Shown here piece by piece: positions 5,770 through 7,508 of a stretch of DNA of 7,508 bases. The translations under genes were made by a program, and so were the position numbers. The DNA lies in contig JAKOSS010000967.1 of assembly GCA_029777145.1 (NCBI GenBank), positions 1 through 7,508 on the forward strand. The letters run 5' to 3'. The stretch comes from Acidobacteriota bacterium (GTDB lineage: Bacteria > Acidobacteriota > Blastocatellia > Pyrinomonadales > Pyrinomonadaceae). The notes under the pieces are model-generated. The model was not told where the DNA came from, ran no database searches, and worked only from the letters and a program-made list of their open reading frames with translations. Numbering within the stretch: position 1 is the first letter of the stretch; each line of letters begins with the position of its first letter.

Positions 5770-6186
5770 ATGAAAGTTCAGGTGGATCGCAGGAACGCGG
5801 AGCGCGGCGGCGCGGCCGCGAAGCTATTGATTGTTTTGGTTATCTTGGGATTGTGTGCGAATGCCGGATTGAACTATGTGCCGGTCGCCTACAACGGTGA
5901 GCATTTGCGCGAAGAAATGAAGACCGCGGTTGTTCAGGCAATGGCATTGCCGCCGACCGCGGGGACACCGACCGAAGTAACGAAGAAGAGGATTCTCGGC
6001 CTGTTTCCTTCCCATGATGTCCCGGCCGATGCCTTGATCGATGTCAAGATCAGCGGAAAGGTCCTTCGGGCGCGCGTTGCCTATACGAAAGAGGTCTCAA
6101 TCCTGCCGTTCGGGATCTACAACTACGAGTATGATTTCGATTATACGGCGACGCCCGGCGGATTTTTCGAGTCCGGGGCGAACTAG
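5770..6186 (+). CDS. Small single-pass membrane protein, DUF4845-like
   Basis: This 138-aa protein has a short basic N-terminus (MKVQVDRRNAERGG), one hydrophobic segment at about 15-36, and a C-terminal part that should lie outside the membrane. The layout, with a transmembrane helix, then YVPV (36-39), a helical stretch (about 43-60) and a beta-rich end with alternating hydrophobics (about 88-127), resembles DUF4845-type or pilin-like small proteins. That family link is a visual guess. Its function is unknown. GGAG at 5756-5759 lies 10 bases before the ATG, a good ribosome binding site, and the 21-base gap after aroB with no terminator suggests co-transcription. Its stop codon overlaps the stop of the convergent radical SAM gene in a shared CTAG. 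Confidence 0.75.
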   Translation: MKVQVDRRNAERGGAAAKLLIVLVILGLCANAGLNYVPVAYNGEHLREEMKTAVVQAMALPPTAGTPTEVTKKRILGLFPSHDVPADALIDVKISGKVLRARVAYTKEVSILPFGIYNYEYDFDYTATPGGFFESGAN

Positions 6187-7508
6187 GCGCCTGACGAAGC
6201 AAGGATCGCTTTAACCCGCGCAGGCTGAATATTGACCAACGCCGCCGGGGCATCGGCCAGCCACGTTGACGGGCAAACGCCGCAGGTCGTGCATTTTTCA
6301 ACCGCAGGACAGGGTTTCGATGAGAGACTCGCCTGCGATTTTTCGTGTTCGTCTTTCAGGAATTCGAAAGAAAGACCCGAATCTACGATCGACCACGGAA
6401 GAAACTCCTCATAACTTCGATCGCGTGAAATGTGGAAGTCCTCGTCGAATCGAAGCTCCCGAACCGCATCCCTGATCGAGACACCGCGACTCGCCGCGTG
6501 ATGGATGACTTTCGCGACAGTCCGGTCGCCTGATGAAAAGAGCGCTTGCTCGTGCGCGATGCGCGCCGACATGAAGCGAACGTCGACGTTGGGTATCCGC
6601 GAAAGTCCCTTGCAAACGTACTTGAGCCGTCGCTTCAATTCCTTCTCGTCACAGATCGCGTCCCACTGCAACGGTGTGTTCGGCTTCGGAACGAACCCGT
6701 TCAGGCTCGGAATGATCCTTCCGGCGCGGCCGAACTTCTTGCCGGCTTCGAGCATCCGGTCCTTGATCCGTTCGACAAGGACAAACATCTCATCAAGATC
6801 CTCGTCCGTTTCCGTCGGCAGACCGACCATCAGGTAAAGCTTGATCGTCAGCATTCCGCGATCGAAAACCGAGCCGCAGATGTCGACGATCTCGTCGTTT
6901 GTCAGATTCTTGTTGATCACACGCCGGAGCCGGTCAGAACCGGTTTCAGGTGCGACGGCGATCTGCTGATCTTTCGATTCGACAAGCGCGTCGAGCAACT
7001 CATCGGAGATCTGATCGAGACGCAACGACGAGACCGAAATCCGGTAATCCATCGAGCGAAGTTCGCGCAGGATCGTCGAGATCTCCGGGTGATCGCATAC
7101 GGCGGTCGAAACAAGACCGATCTTATCCGTCCTGGAACGCCATTCGCGGGCCTTTTCGAGAATGTCTTTCGCCGGCACGACGCGTGGCGGATAGTAGTTG
7201 TATCCGGCCCAACAGAATCGGCACCCCTGAGAGCATCCGCGTGAGATCTCGACGAGGAGCCGGTCACCCATTTCGGCCGTCGGCGCCCAAACCGACGTCG
7301 ACGGGCAGAACACGTCCTGATTCAAGAGAAAATCGTGCAGCTCCGTCTCACCGCGCTTCATCGCCCGCCGCAGCGTTCCTTCCTTGGGATTCACGGCCGC
7401 GAGCGCGCGTCCGACTCGTCGCGGAACGCCGTCTTCCTTGGGAATGTAGTCGAAAACGGTTCCATCGTCGTTGTAGACCACGTCGTACAGCGACGGGACG
7501 TAGAAGCC
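6183..7508 (-). CDS. B12-binding-type radical SAM protein (TIGR03960-like), C-terminal part; start lies beyond the right edge
   Basis: The visible 441 residues run from the window edge (GFYVPSLYDVVYNDDG) to a TAG at 6185-6183. The radical SAM cluster motif CSQGCRFC (CxxxCxxC) is at fragment residues 92-99, followed by the SAM-domain motifs APETGSD (186-192) and LYLMVGLP (224-231). The GFYVPSLY lead-in and the motif context match the TIGR03960 group, where a cobalamin-binding domain comes first; that domain would be outside the window. A GTG at 7481 could be read as a start, but the family-conserved sequence continues upstream of it, so the gene is called partial. A second Cys group, C-x5-C-x2-C-x2-C at 400-412, lies near the end. 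There is no fused DUF2344 domain after it, unlike some homologues. The reaction it catalyses is unknown. Confidence 0.88.
   Translation of the reverse strand, partial: GFYVPSLYDVVYNDDGTVFDYIPKEDGVPRRVGRALAAVNPKEGTLRRAMKRGETELHDFLLNQDVFCPSTSVWAPTAEMGDRLLVEISRGCSQGCRFCWAGYNYYPPRVVPAKDILEKAREWRSRTDKIGLVSTAVCDHPEISTILRELRSMDYRISVSSLRLDQISDELLDALVESKDQQIAVAPETGSDRLRRVINKNLTNDEIVDICGSVFDRGMLTIKLYLMVGLPTETDEDLDEMFVLVERIKDRMLEAGKKFGRAGRIIPSLNGFVPKPNTPLQWDAICDEKELKRRLKYVCKGLSRIPNVDVRFMSARIAHEQALFSSGDRTVAKVIHHAASRGVSIRDAVRELRFDEDFHISRDRSYEEFLPWSIVDSGLSFEFLKDEHEKSQASLSSKPCPAVEKCTTCGVCPSTWLADAPAALVNIQPARVKAILASSGA

Noticed and set aside
6546..7244. Long plus-strand open frame (232 codons) opposite the radical SAM gene
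   Set aside because: It is antisense to a well-supported family gene, has no recognisable motifs and is explained by codon bias of the opposite strand.

Overview
The window looks like an ordinary chromosomal segment of a moderately GC-rich bacterium. The gene set and protein style suggest an Acidobacteriota relative (Blastocatellia-like), but this is an impression from the proteins, not a computed placement. It holds four complete protein genes with clear family assignments (acyl-CoA dehydrogenase, a lytic-transglycosylase-like protein, glmM and aroB), one small membrane protein, and two genes cut by the window edges: a probable moeA start at the left and a radical SAM protein at the right. 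No gap without a gene exceeds 300 bases.

Layout: positions 1-61 (minus) are the first codons of a MoeA-like protein. A 118-base divergent region with an 8-bp inverted repeat separates it from an acyl-CoA dehydrogenase (180-1397, plus). That gene converges on a secreted SLT-type protein (1475-2746, minus), with a strong bidirectional terminator between them. A 253-base AT-rich intergenic region (2747-2999) carries promoter-like elements for both directions, including two -35 boxes that overlap in one TTGTCAA heptamer. It leads into glmM (3000-4346) and then aroB (4576-5748), followed after 21 bases by a small membrane protein (5770-6186). The last gene meets the radical SAM gene tail to tail, the two sharing one CTAG as both stop codons.

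The most interesting part is the 229-base gap between glmM and aroB. It contains a promoter-like pair with 17-bp spacing, three consecutive hairpins (one a 10-bp stem with a purine-rich GGGTGAGGA loop) and then an intrinsic terminator ending only 24 bases before the aroB start codon. This reads as a small structured RNA of about 155 nt or a terminator-controlled leader of aroB. It matches no RNA class I can recognise by eye.

Functionally the genes are mostly core metabolism and envelope: GlmM supplies glucosamine-1-phosphate for UDP-GlcNAc and peptidoglycan, the SLT protein would act on peptidoglycan, AroB makes the carbocycle of the shikimate pathway, and the dehydrogenase oxidises an acyl-CoA. 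I see no mobile element, CRISPR array, tRNA or rRNA.
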